A stretch of DNA of 64,000 bases, taken from assembly GCF_017676385.1 (NCBI RefSeq), contig NZ_JAFFZN010000020.1, positions 62,001 to 126,000 on the forward strand, written 5' to 3'. Under the pieces are notes generated by a model. The model was not told the DNA's origin and did no database searches. It worked only from the letters and a program-made list of their open reading frames with translations. The number at the start of each line of letters is the position of its first letter. Positions within the stretch are counted from its first letter, which is position 1. The position numbers and the translations under genes are program-made. The DNA is from Streptomyces spirodelae (GTDB lineage Bacteria; Actinomycetota; Actinomycetes; Streptomycetales; Streptomycetaceae). This document shows, piece after piece, positions 7,767 to 15,061 of the stretch.

Positions 7767-7931
7767 ATGGCTGACCCCCGCGAAACGCCCCGTACCACGG
7801 CCGAGCAGCAGCCGGCCGCACCACAGGAAGCCCGGCACCTGCCCTTGGTCGGAGCCTGCGGATGCGGCCCCGGCTGCGGATGCGGCTGCCAGTCGGGCGG
7901 CCCCTGCAGTTGCGGGGGCTCCTGCGGCTGA
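7767..7931 (+). CDS. Cysteine-rich metallothionein-like miniprotein
   Basis: A 54-residue protein with eight cysteines in its last 24 residues (31, 33, 37, 39, 41, 47, 49, 53), arranged as CGC, CGCGC and CSC clusters separated by Gly. Such density suggests metal chelation or a redox-active thiol cluster in the cytosol; no signal peptide is present. The N-terminal half is polar, rich in Pro, Gln and Ala. ATG start with GAGGAGGG 6 nt upstream is a strong translation signal, and a 14-bp stem terminator follows directly, so it is a real single-gene unit. It is not a known metallothionein class to my eye. Confidence 0.75.
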   Translation: MADPRETPRTTAEQQPAAPQEARHLPLVGACGCGPGCGCGCQSGGPCSCGGSCG

Positions 7932-7938
7932 GCCCCCG

Positions 7939-7975
7939 CGGGGCCCTGACCGGTTCGACGGGTCAGGGCCCCGCC
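7939..7975. terminator. Bidirectional terminator after the Cys-rich gene
   Basis: A perfect 14-bp stem (GCGGGGCCCTGACC at 7939-7952 with 7962-7975) and 9-nt loop lies between convergent genes. Confidence 0.88.
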
Positions 7976-8007
7976 TCATGGGCGGGGCAGTCGTTCAAGA
8001 GCACCCT

Positions 8008-8067
8008 CTTCCCGGAATCCCGCTTCCCGGGATCACGCTTCCCGGAATCACGCTTCCCGGAGTCACG
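8008..8067. repeat. Four tandem 15-bp repeats at the kinase gene 3' end
   Basis: CTTCCCGGAATCCCG and three variants (period 15, TTCCCGG[AG]RTCAC core) run from 8008 to 8067. The last unit covers the stop codon of the histidine kinase gene (8063-8065). Confidence 0.8.
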
Positions 8068-9391
8068 GGAGAGGCCAGGGCAGTCGCACGAGCAGCGTGA
8101 ACCTGCCGTCCTCCGGGCCGTAGGCCAGGGTGCCGCCCTCGATCTCCAGCCGCTCCCGCAGCCCCGTCAGCCCCGCACCGGCGCCCGGGATGGGCGTGCC
8201 CGTCTCAGCTGCCGTCCGGTGCCCGGTCGGCAGCGGATTGCTGACCCGTACCGTCAGCTCCTCGCCCACGGCGCCCGTGACCCGCACCTCCACCGGCTGC
8301 CCAGGCGCGTGCTTGCGCGCGTTGGTGAGCCCCTCCTGGACCGCACGGTAGGCGGTGCGCTGCAGCTGGGGGCGGAGCGGATAGCCGCCCTCGCCGTCGG
8401 TGGGCTCGGGCAGCTCCTGGTCGAAGCGGACGGTCTGGCCAGCGGCGCGCGCCTCGTCGACCAGCTCACCCAACCGCGTCAGATCCGGCTGCGGCCGTGC
8501 GCCGTCCGGCTCTCCCGGCACCCCGGTACCGCCGAGGGGCGCCGCTTCCTCCTCCTCGTCCTCGCGCAATACATGCAGCACATCGCGCAGCTCCTCCAGC
8601 GCCTGGTGCGCGTTGTCGCGGATGACGGTGGCGCTCTCGGCGATCTCCGAGTCGTCCAGCGCCGCGCCCTCGCCCGCCGCCGTGCGCTGGGTGCGGTAGG
8701 CGAGCGCGCCCGCGTGCACGGACAGCAGCGAGACCCGGTGCGCCAGCACGTCGTGCATCTCGCGCGCGATCGCCCGCCGCTCCGCCCTGCGGACATCGGC
8801 CAGCCGCCGCTCGTGGTCCGCCTGGGCGCGCACCGCGTCCTCCCGCAGCTTGAGCACCAGCTGCCGCCGGGCCCGGGTCGCGCTGCCCCAGGTGAAGAAG
8901 AGCAGGTAGAAGACCAGTACGAAGGCGGCGATCGTCCAGCGCTCGTCGTGCGGGACCCCGTAGAAGAGCACGTACGGCAGCGTGGCCGCCAGGTGCAGCA
9001 GCAGCACCAGCGCTGCCGTACGCGGCGGGATGCGCAGCGCCAGGTTGAAGATGATGACGGCGAGCGCGCCGATGACGGTGTCCGTCAGCGCCGCCGCCGG
9101 TACCGCCGCCAGCGCCACGCCCAGCGGCCAGCGCCGCCGCAGCCACAGCGACAGACAGGCGAGGGCGCCCAGCGGCGGATCGAGGGCCACCAGCCAGCCG
9201 GGCAGATACGGCTTCGCCTCGGCCTGCTGGAACAGCGCCGCCCAGCACAGCACCGCGAAGACGAACAGCAGGACGTCCACGACCCAGTCCCGCGCGCTGC
9301 GCTGCACCCGGCCCCCGCGCGGGGGCAGACCGGCGGTCAGCTCCCCTGGAAGCAGCCGCCGGGCCAGCGCGGAGGTGGGATGAGTGGTCAT
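8063..9391 (-). CDS. NarL-type sensor histidine kinase (HisKA_3), no adjacent regulator
   Basis: A 442-residue membrane kinase. Several transmembrane helices fill residues 36-170, followed by a coiled linker and a HisKA_3 dimerisation domain with His213 in AIAREMHDVLAHRVSLLS, and a HATPase domain (RTAYRAVQEGLTNARKHAPG, then GLTGLRERLEIEGG). An acidic EDEEEEA stretch lies between them. Such kinases normally signal to a LuxR-type response regulator, but none is encoded next to it. A TACGCT hexamer (9398-9403) stands 6 nt before the ATG, so a leaderless transcript is likely. Signal unknown. Confidence 0.9.
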   Translation of the reverse strand: MTTHPTSALARRLLPGELTAGLPPRGGRVQRSARDWVVDVLLFVFAVLCWAALFQQAEAKPYLPGWLVALDPPLGALACLSLWLRRRWPLGVALAAVPAAALTDTVIGALAVIIFNLALRIPPRTAALVLLLHLAATLPYVLFYGVPHDERWTIAAFVLVFYLLFFTWGSATRARRQLVLKLREDAVRAQADHERRLADVRRAERRAIAREMHDVLAHRVSLLSVHAGALAYRTQRTAAGEGAALDDSEIAESATVIRDNAHQALEELRDVLHVLREDEEEEAAPLGGTGVPGEPDGARPQPDLTRLGELVDEARAAGQTVRFDQELPEPTDGEGGYPLRPQLQRTAYRAVQEGLTNARKHAPGQPVEVRVTGAVGEELTVRVSNPLPTGHRTAAETGTPIPGAGAGLTGLRERLEIEGGTLAYGPEDGRFTLLVRLPWPLP

Positions 9392-9468
9392 GCTCCGAGC
9401 GTATGCGGCGCCACGGGCAGCGCCTCCCGGAGTCTCGGCCGCCCGCCACCGCCGTGCCGGTGGCCTGA

Positions 9469-9493
9469 TACGCTGGTACCAGATCAGGTACCA
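9469..9493 (+). promoter_or_regulatory. Promoter/operator of the toxin-antitoxin operon
   Basis: A TACGCT -10-like hexamer (9469-9474) is followed by two direct copies of GGTACCA (9475-9481 and 9487-9493), each containing the palindrome GGTACC, 12 bp apart. The spacing fits side-by-side dimers of a ribbon-helix-helix antitoxin. Confidence 0.5.
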
Positions 9494-9518
9494 AGGCGCC
9501 GGTGAGGAGGAAGCTCTC

Positions 9519-9716
9519 ATGCCTGCTTTGAACGTGGTGTTCAGCGACGAGGAAATGGCCGAGGTGCGCGAGGCCGCGAACCGCGAGGGTGTCAGCGTGA
9601 AGGCCCTCGCGCATGACACCGTTCTCAGCGAGCTGCGCCGGAGGAAGGTGCGGGCCGCTGCTCTGCGTACGGCTCGGATCTCGGCCGGCCTCAACGAACG
9701 CCTCGCCACCAAGTGA
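9519..9716 (+). CDS. Ribbon-helix-helix-like antitoxin of a Fic/Doc pair
   Basis: A 65-residue protein. The N-terminal half (LNVVFSDEEMAEVREAANRE, then GVSVKALAHDTVLSEL) has the strand-helix-helix pattern of CopG/RHH-type antitoxins, which bind DNA as dimers; the basic C-terminal half (RRRKVRAAALRTARISAGL) would embrace the toxin. ATG start with GAGGAGG 8 nt upstream. Its stop overlaps the toxin start by 4 nt (GTGA), the usual coupling. It probably represses its own promoter through the GGTACC repeats just upstream. Family assignment rests on pattern and neighbour rather than on a specific match. Confidence 0.75.
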   Translation: MPALNVVFSDEEMAEVREAANREGVSVKALAHDTVLSELRRRKVRAAALRTARISAGLNERLATK

Positions 9717-10111
9717 GTCGGAGCGCATCATGCACGTATCTCGACGAGGAGGATGTCCTCTCCATCGCCGAGATCACCCTCGGTAGCCGACCCGGCATCC
9801 GGGAGTGGGGCCTGTTGGCCTCCGCCGTTCAGCGCCCCCGCTCCAGCGCCTTCGGTGAGGACGCCTACCCCGGCGTGTACGAGAAGGCCGCCGCACTCCT
9901 CCACTCCATCGCCGGCAACCACAGTCTGGTCGACGGCAACAAGCGCACGGGGTGGGCTGCAGCCATGGTCTTCCTCGACCTGAATGGTCTCCCGCTCAGG
10001 GAACCGCTGGACGAGGACAAGGCGGAAGCCTTTGTCCTGGACGTCGCCCAGAGCCGCCTCGAGATCCACGAGATCGCCGACGTCCTGGCGTCCTTCGTCG
10101 AGCCTGCCTGA
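9713..10111 (+). CDS. doc: Fic/Doc-family toxin
   Basis: A 132-residue toxin of the death-on-curing branch. The Fic core motif reads NHSLVDGNKRTGW (about residues 69-81), with the Lys in place of Gly that is typical of Doc, which phosphorylates elongation factor EF-Tu instead of AMPylating targets. N-terminal YLDEEDVLSIAEITLG and C-terminal residues ALVD..EIHEIADVLASF follow the family layout. Translation is coupled to the antitoxin. The first His and the NKR triad are intact, so the toxin appears functional. Its likely role is plasmid/island stabilisation or stress response. Confidence 0.9.
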   Translation: MSRSASCTYLDEEDVLSIAEITLGSRPGIREWGLLASAVQRPRSSAFGEDAYPGVYEKAAALLHSIAGNHSLVDGNKRTGWAAAMVFLDLNGLPLREPLDEDKAEAFVLDVAQSRLEIHEIADVLASFVEPA

Positions 10112-10144
10112 CCAGCCGCGGACAGGAGGGCCCCGGCGCGGGCC

Positions 10145-10504
10145 TCAGCGCTTGGCGTAGCCCTCGTGACTTCCCCAGTCGATCATGACGCAGGGTTCCG
10201 GGCCGACCACCCAGGCGTCGTGGCCCGGCTGGACTTCGACGATGTCGCCGGGGCCGATCTCGTCCTCCTCGCCGTCGTCCATGACGATCTTCATTCGGCC
10301 GGAGACGATGTAACCGGTGTGTGCCGCCTGGCAGCTCTCGGTCTGGGCCATCGGCTTGACGTGCTTGGACCACTGCCAGCCGGGCTGGAAGGTGGCCCTG
10401 CCCAGTTCCCCGCCCAGATTGATGACCTCCATCTGCCCGGTGCCCCCTTCGAAGGGCCGGACTTCATCGGGTGAGGCGAAGCTCTTGTGCACGAGTCCAG
10501 CCAT
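10145..10504 (-). CDS. Cupin-domain protein
   Basis: A 119-residue single-domain cupin. The beta-barrel motifs are FQPGWQWSKHVKP (a reduced motif 1 with one His), HTGYIVSGRMKIVMDDG and IGPGDIVEVQPGHDAWVVG (motif 2). It may bind a metal or small ligand; the catalytic activity is unknown. ATG start with AGGGAGTG about 6 nt upstream. It lies convergent to the toxin gene and downstream of gpmA on the same strand, but the gpmA terminator separates them. Confidence 0.85.
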   Translation of the reverse strand: MAGLVHKSFASPDEVRPFEGGTGQMEVINLGGELGRATFQPGWQWSKHVKPMAQTESCQAAHTGYIVSGRMKIVMDDGEEDEIGPGDIVEVQPGHDAWVVGPEPCVMIDWGSHEGYAKR

Positions 10505-10630
10505 CGGAACACTCCCTGCTTCTCGTCGGCCGTGCGTTCCCCCATCGTCCGGCCGGCGCGCGGTGATCGCATCCGGGGACGGTCCGGGGCGGCCCGGGGA
10601 CGGCCCACAGCCGGCCCACAGACAGAGCGA

Positions 10631-10667
10631 AGCCCCCTACTCGCGGGAAAGCCGCAGGTAGGGGGCT
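10631..10667 (-). terminator. gpmA terminator
   Basis: AGCCCCCTAC (10631-10640) pairs perfectly with GTAGGGGGCT (10658-10667) around a 17-nt loop, 17 nt after the gpmA stop codon. Confidence 0.8.
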
Positions 10668-10684
10668 CACAGCGTGCTCTCGTG

Positions 10685-11443
10685 TTACTTCTTGCCCTGG
10701 TTCTTGACGGCCTCGATGGCGGCGTTGGCCGCGTCCGGGTCGAGGTAGGTGCCGCCCTTCTTCACCGGGTGGAAGTCGGCGTCCAGGTCGTAGGAGAGCG
10801 GGATGCCGGTGGGGATGTTCAGACCGGCGATGTCCTCGTCGGAGATCCCGTCCAGGTGCTTGACCAGGGCGCGCAGCGAGTTGCCGTGCGCGGCGACCAG
10901 GACGGTGTGGCCCGCAATCAGGTCGGGGATGATGCCGTCGAACCAGTACGGCAGCATCCGCTCGACGACGTCCTTGAGGCACTCGGTGCGGGGTCGCAGC
11001 TCGCTGGGGACGCCCGCGTAGCGGGGGTCGTCGCTCTGCGAGAACTCGGCGCCGTCCTCCAGGACCGGCGGCGGGGTGTCGTAGGAGCGGCGCCAGAGCA
11101 TGAACTGCTCCTCGCCGAACTCGTCACGGATCTGTGCCTTGTCCTTGCCCTGCAGCGCCCCGTAGTGGCGCTCGTTCAGCCGCCAGGAGCGGCGTACGGG
11201 AATCCACAGGCGGTCCGCGGACTCCAGTGCGAGCTGCGCGGTGCGGATGGCGCGCTTCTGCACGGAGGTGTGCAGTACGTCGGGGAGCAGGCCGGCGTCC
11301 TTGAGCAGCTCGCCGCCGCGGACCGCCTCCTTCTCGCCCTTCTCGGTGAGGTTGACGTCCACCCAGCCGGTGAACAGGTTCTTGGCGTTCCACTCGCTCT
11401 CGCCATGGCGGAGCAGGATCAGCTTGTACGGTGCGTCGGCCAT
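10685..11443 (-). CDS. gpmA: 2,3-bisphosphoglycerate-dependent phosphoglycerate mutase
   Basis: Interconverts 3- and 2-phosphoglycerate in glycolysis and gluconeogenesis. The phosphohistidine motif LLRHGESEWN contains His13; LFTGWVDVNLTEKG, RSWRLNERHYGALQGKDKA and the second catalytic His in VLVAAHGNSLRAL complete the dPGM signature. The length of 252 aa is standard. The ATG start lies 7 nt downstream of TAGGCT (11451-11456) without a Shine-Dalgarno sequence, so it is predicted leaderless. It is monocistronic, with its own terminator. Confidence 0.97.
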   Translation of the reverse strand: MADAPYKLILLRHGESEWNAKNLFTGWVDVNLTEKGEKEAVRGGELLKDAGLLPDVLHTSVQKRAIRTAQLALESADRLWIPVRRSWRLNERHYGALQGKDKAQIRDEFGEEQFMLWRRSYDTPPPVLEDGAEFSQSDDPRYAGVPSELRPRTECLKDVVERMLPYWFDGIIPDLIAGHTVLVAAHGNSLRALVKHLDGISDEDIAGLNIPTGIPLSYDLDADFHPVKKGGTYLDPDAANAAIEAVKNQGKK

Positions 11444-11589
11444 ACCTGAGAGCCTAGCCGCCCCTCGGCGGACGCAGGCCCCGGGCCGGGTCCCGGGGCG
11501 GAGGTGGGGTTCGGCCGCACAGTCGGGCGGCGAAGTGTGGGGTGCCACCACATGGGGGGCCGGAGCGGGTTTCCCTAGCGTTCGGCGGC

Positions 11590-13032
11590 ATGGTCTCCGC
11601 TTCTTCGTCCCCAGAGCCGCCCCGCGGGGCGCCCAGCTCGCCGCCGGGCGCGCCCGCTGCAGGTGCCGGTTCGCTGCGCCGTATCGTCGCCGCCAGCCTG
11701 GTCGGTACCACCATCGAGTGGTACGACTTCTTCCTCTACGGCTCGGCGGCCGCGCTCGTCTTCAACAAGCTGTTCTTCCCCGACTCCGATCCCCTGGTCG
11801 GCACGCTGCTGGCCTTCCTCACCTACGCGGTCGGCTTCGCGGCCCGCCCGGTCGGCGCGCTGGTCTTCGGCCACTACGGCGACCGCGTCGGCCGGAAGAA
11901 GCTGCTGGTCATCAGCTTGCTGATGATGGGCGGCGCCACGTTCGCCATCGGGCTGCTGCCCACCCACGCGACGGTGGGCGCCTTCGCTCCCGTCCTGCTG
12001 ACGACACTGCGGCTGGTGCAGGGGTTCGCGCTGGGCGGCGAGTGGGGCGGCGCGGTGCTGCTGGTCTCCGAGCACGGGGACCCGCGGCGGCGTGGCTTCT
12101 GGGCCTCCTGGCCGCAGACCGGGGCGCCCGCTGGCCAGCTGCTGGCAACAGGCGTGCTGGCGGCGCTGACTGCGCTGCTGTCGGACGGCGCGTTCGAGAG
12201 CTGGGGCTGGCGGGTGCCGTTCCTGCTCTCCGGGCTGCTGGTGGTGGTCGGCCTGTGGGTGCGGCTGGCCGTGGACGAGTCGCCGGTCTTCAAGGAGGCC
12301 CGCGCCCGCGCCGAGGCACGCAAGGGCCGGGGCAGCGCTGCGGAGGAGCTGCCGCTGCTCGCCGTGCTGCGGCACCACTGGCGTGACGTGCTGGTGGCGA
12401 TGGGTGCCCGGATGGCGGAGAACATCAGTTTCTACGTGCTGACGGCGTTCCTGCTGGTCTACCTCACCGACCACCTGGACCTGTCCAAGCAGACCGGGCT
12501 GAACGCGGTGCTGATCGCCTCGGCGGTGCACTTCACTGTCATCCCGGCCTGGGGCGCCCTCTCCGACCGGCTGGGGCGGCGTCCCGTCTACCTGATCGGG
12601 GCCGTGGGCGTCGGCGCGTGGATCTTCCCGTTCTTCGCGCTGCTGGACTCCGGGGACTTCGGGCTGATCACGCTGGCGGTGACGGTCGGACTGGTGCTGC
12701 ACGGGGCGATGTACGCGCCGCAGGCGGCGTTCTTCTCGGAGCTGTTCGCCACCCGTATGCGGTACTCGGGAGCCTCGATCGGGGCGCAGTTCTCGTCGGT
12801 CGCGGCCGGTGCGCCCGCGCCGATGATCGCCACGGCGCTGCTGGCGGAGTACGACGGGTCGGCGATGGTGTCGGTGTATGTGATCGCGGCAGCGCTGCTC
12901 ACCGTGGTGGCGCTGGCCTGTGCGAGCGAGACGCGGGAGCGGGACCTGGCGACGGTGGGCGAGCCCGCAGCCCGCCTGGGTGATGCGGCACCCTCACCCG
13001 CCGAGAGCTCCCGTCAGCCGGTGGAGCCGTAG
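11590..13032 (+). CDS. MHS-family MFS transporter (metabolite:proton symporter)
   Basis: A 12-transmembrane major facilitator of the metabolite:H+ symporter family, 480 aa. The hallmark GTTIEWYDFFLYG follows a 30-residue Pro/Ser/Ala tail near the N-terminus; the DRVGRKK loop after TM2 and LSDRLGRRPVYLIG between TM8 and TM9 are the paired MFS signatures. Family members import organic acids and osmolytes. The neighbours (3-hydroxybutyrate dehydrogenase and PHB depolymerase) suggest 3-hydroxybutyrate or a similar acid as substrate, which is inference. The start could be ATG 11590 or an upstream GTG; TAGCGT stands 8 nt before 11590. The 3' end overlaps the convergent regulator by 39 nt. Confidence 0.88.
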   Translation: MVSASSSPEPPRGAPSSPPGAPAAGAGSLRRIVAASLVGTTIEWYDFFLYGSAAALVFNKLFFPDSDPLVGTLLAFLTYAVGFAARPVGALVFGHYGDRVGRKKLLVISLLMMGGATFAIGLLPTHATVGAFAPVLLTTLRLVQGFALGGEWGGAVLLVSEHGDPRRRGFWASWPQTGAPAGQLLATGVLAALTALLSDGAFESWGWRVPFLLSGLLVVVGLWVRLAVDESPVFKEARARAEARKGRGSAAEELPLLAVLRHHWRDVLVAMGARMAENISFYVLTAFLLVYLTDHLDLSKQTGLNAVLIASAVHFTVIPAWGALSDRLGRRPVYLIGAVGVGAWIFPFFALLDSGDFGLITLAVTVGLVLHGAMYAPQAAFFSELFATRMRYSGASIGAQFSSVAAGAPAPMIATALLAEYDGSAMVSVYVIAAALLTVVALACASETRERDLATVGEPAARLGDAAPSPAESSRQPVEP

Positions 13033-15057
13033 CGCGAGCTGGATCTCCAGCGCGCGGTGCGGTGCCTGCCAGTCGTCGCCCAGCAGCCGGGCCACCCGCT
13101 CGAGCCGCTGGGCGACGGTGTTGACGTGGACGTGCAGCGCGTCCTTGGCCCGTACGGGGCTCATACCGCTGGCGAAGTACGCGTCCAGCGTCGCCACCAG
13201 CTCGGTGCCGCGCCGCTCGTCGTAGTCGAGCGCGGGGCCCAGGGTGCGGCGTACGAAGCCGGTGACGTCCCGGCTGTCGGTGAGCAGCAGCCCGAGGAAG
13301 CCCAGGTCTCCGGCTGCCGCGCCCTCGCCGCGTCGGCCCAGCAGGGTGAGCGCCTCCAGACAGCGGCGGGCCTCCGGATAGGCCACTGCGACGGACCCGG
13401 GGTGGGCGGCAGGGGGCGGTACGGGCGCGGACGCGCCGACGGTGACGGGTCCGCCGACGGCGCGGCCCAGCTCGGCGGCGACCTGGCGGGCCGCGTACGA
13501 GACCGCGCCCTCGCCGTCGTCCGCCGTGCTCTCCAGGGGCAGCAGCAGGACGGGGCCGCCGTCGCGGGTCGCGGCCAGGCCGTGCCGGGTTGCTGCCAGG
13601 TGGGTCGCCGCCGACCACAGGCGCTGCCGGTCGGCCTCGTCAGGGGGCGCCTCGGCCGGTCCTCGCGAGGCGTCGAGGCGGGCGGCCAGCACGGTGTGCG
13701 GTACGTCCAGGTCCGCGCCCACCCGCGCCGCACGGTCGTGCAGCAGGTGGGGATCGCGGTGTGCGGCGTCCAGCAGATCGTCCAGCAGTTCGCCGCGTAC
13801 CCGCTGTTCGGCCTCGCCCGCCGAGCGGCGGGCGAGCTGCAGCAGCGAGGTCACCATCGCGGCGCGCTCCAGGGTGCGCTGGTCCACCGGGTCGAGCTCC
13901 GGGTGCCCGTGCAGCAGCAGCGCGCCCAGCAGTTCGCCGCCCGCGGTGACGGCGGCCACCCACGCGTCGCCCTGGCGTACGGCGTGTCCGTCGCGGCGTG
14001 AGCGCTCCACGGCGGACGCCAGGGCGGCATCCGCCGTCTCCGCGCCGGGGTTGGTATTGGCTTCGGGCCGCCCGGCCCGCTCCCCGGGCCCGGCCGGCGC
14101 ACCGTACCCGACCCGTTCCCCGTACCCGACCCGCTCCCCGTACCCGACCCGCTCCCCGTACCCGACCCGCTCGGTGAACTCGACCCGGTGGCCGAGCACT
14201 TCCGTCAGCACCCGGGTGACCTCGTCCACGCCGCCGCCGCGCAGCACCAGTTCGGTCAGTCGGTCGTGGACGTCGGAGGCGCGGCGGATAGTCTCGTTGA
14301 CCGCGCGGAGCCCGGCCAGCGCCTGGGTGGTCTCGGTCAGCAGCCGGGTGTTGTCGAGGGCCACGGCGGCGTGGGCGGCGAACGAACGCAGCAGAGCGAT
14401 CTGTTCGGGTTCGAAGACGCGCTCGCGCCGGTCGGCGGCGTACAGCACGCCGATGACCTCGCGCCCGCCGAGCAGCAGCGGCACCCCGAGGATGGCGATC
14501 AGCCCTTCCTCGCCGACGCCCCGGTCGATGGTGTCGGTGTGCTGGAAGCGGGCGTCGCGGGGGTAGTCCTGGGTCGCGTAGGGGCGCGCGGTCTGCGCCA
14601 CGAGCCCGCCCAGCCCCTCCCCCATGCCCAGTCGCAGCTGCTGGAAGCGGGCCGAGACGGAGCCCTCGGTGACCCGCATATAGGTGTCGCCGCGCTCGGG
14701 GTCGTTGAGGGTCATATAGGCGACCTCGGTGCCCAGCAGGCGGCGGGCCCGCTGCACGATCGCCTGGAGGACGTCGTCCAGGTCGCGCAGCCCAGCCAGG
14801 TCGTGCACCGTCTCGAACAGCGCTGTCAGCTCGGCCTCCCGGCGCCGCCTGGCCTCCAGTTCGGCGCGGATGCGCAGGGCGAGCTGTTTGCCGCGCTCGG
14901 CGGAGCGGCCCGTTCCCGCGGACGGCTGCGGAGCGTCGTACGCCTCGGCCGGGGCGCCCCTGGTCAGCAGTTCGAGGTAGCCGAGGCAGGCGGTCTCGGC
15001 CTCGGTGCCGCTGTCCGGGGGCTCAGGGCTGGTGTCGGTGGTGCTGTGCATGGCCAC
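12994..15057 (-). CDS. GAF / PucR-type transcriptional regulator
   Basis: A 687-residue activator-type regulator. A GAF domain (about 85-245, DLDDVLQAIVQRARRLLG through FAAHAAVALDNTRLL) would sense a small molecule; a variable middle part with four ERVGYG repeats follows; the C-terminus (about 615-687) is the PucR/CdaR helix-turn-helix (ALHVHVNTVAQRLERVARLL). It starts 4 nt after the stop of the dehydrogenase gene, as GTG 15057 or ATG 15051, so both are one transcription unit and it likely controls that unit and the flanking transporter and depolymerase. Its end overlaps the MHS transporter gene antisense. Confidence 0.85.
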   Translation of the reverse strand: MAMHSTTDTSPEPPDSGTEAETACLGYLELLTRGAPAEAYDAPQPSAGTGRSAERGKQLALRIRAELEARRRREAELTALFETVHDLAGLRDLDDVLQAIVQRARRLLGTEVAYMTLNDPERGDTYMRVTEGSVSARFQQLRLGMGEGLGGLVAQTARPYATQDYPRDARFQHTDTIDRGVGEEGLIAILGVPLLLGGREVIGVLYAADRRERVFEPEQIALLRSFAAHAAVALDNTRLLTETTQALAGLRAVNETIRRASDVHDRLTELVLRGGGVDEVTRVLTEVLGHRVEFTERVGYGERVGYGERVGYGERVGYGAPAGPGERAGRPEANTNPGAETADAALASAVERSRRDGHAVRQGDAWVAAVTAGGELLGALLLHGHPELDPVDQRTLERAAMVTSLLQLARRSAGEAEQRVRGELLDDLLDAAHRDPHLLHDRAARVGADLDVPHTVLAARLDASRGPAEAPPDEADRQRLWSAATHLAATRHGLAATRDGGPVLLLPLESTADDGEGAVSYAARQVAAELGRAVGGPVTVGASAPVPPPAAHPGSVAVAYPEARRCLEALTLLGRRGEGAAAGDLGFLGLLLTDSRDVTGFVRRTLGPALDYDERRGTELVATLDAYFASGMSPVRAKDALHVHVNTVAQRLERVARLLGDDWQAPHRALEIQLALRLHRLTGALGG
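14103..14174. repeat. Four 18-bp coding tandem repeats (ERVGYG)
   Basis: Four head-to-tail copies of CGTACCCGACCCGCTCCC (one or two changes) lie inside the PucR-type regulator gene and encode ERVGYG four times. Being a multiple of three, copy-number changes would keep the frame. Confidence 0.9.
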
Positions 15058-15061
15058 AGGG

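Noticed and set aside
7939..7975. Apparent tRNA T-loop (GGTTCGA)
   Set aside because: The bases form the loop of a perfect 14-bp terminator hairpin; no acceptor or anticodon arms are present. No tRNA was found anywhere in the window.
10127..10147. Terminator between the Doc toxin and cupin genes
   Set aside because: The GAGGGCCC/GGGCCTC stem has a bulge and overlaps the cupin stop codon; too weak to list as a feature.
14103..14174. CRISPR-like array
   Set aside because: The 18-bp units are contiguous without spacers and encode a hexapeptide in frame.
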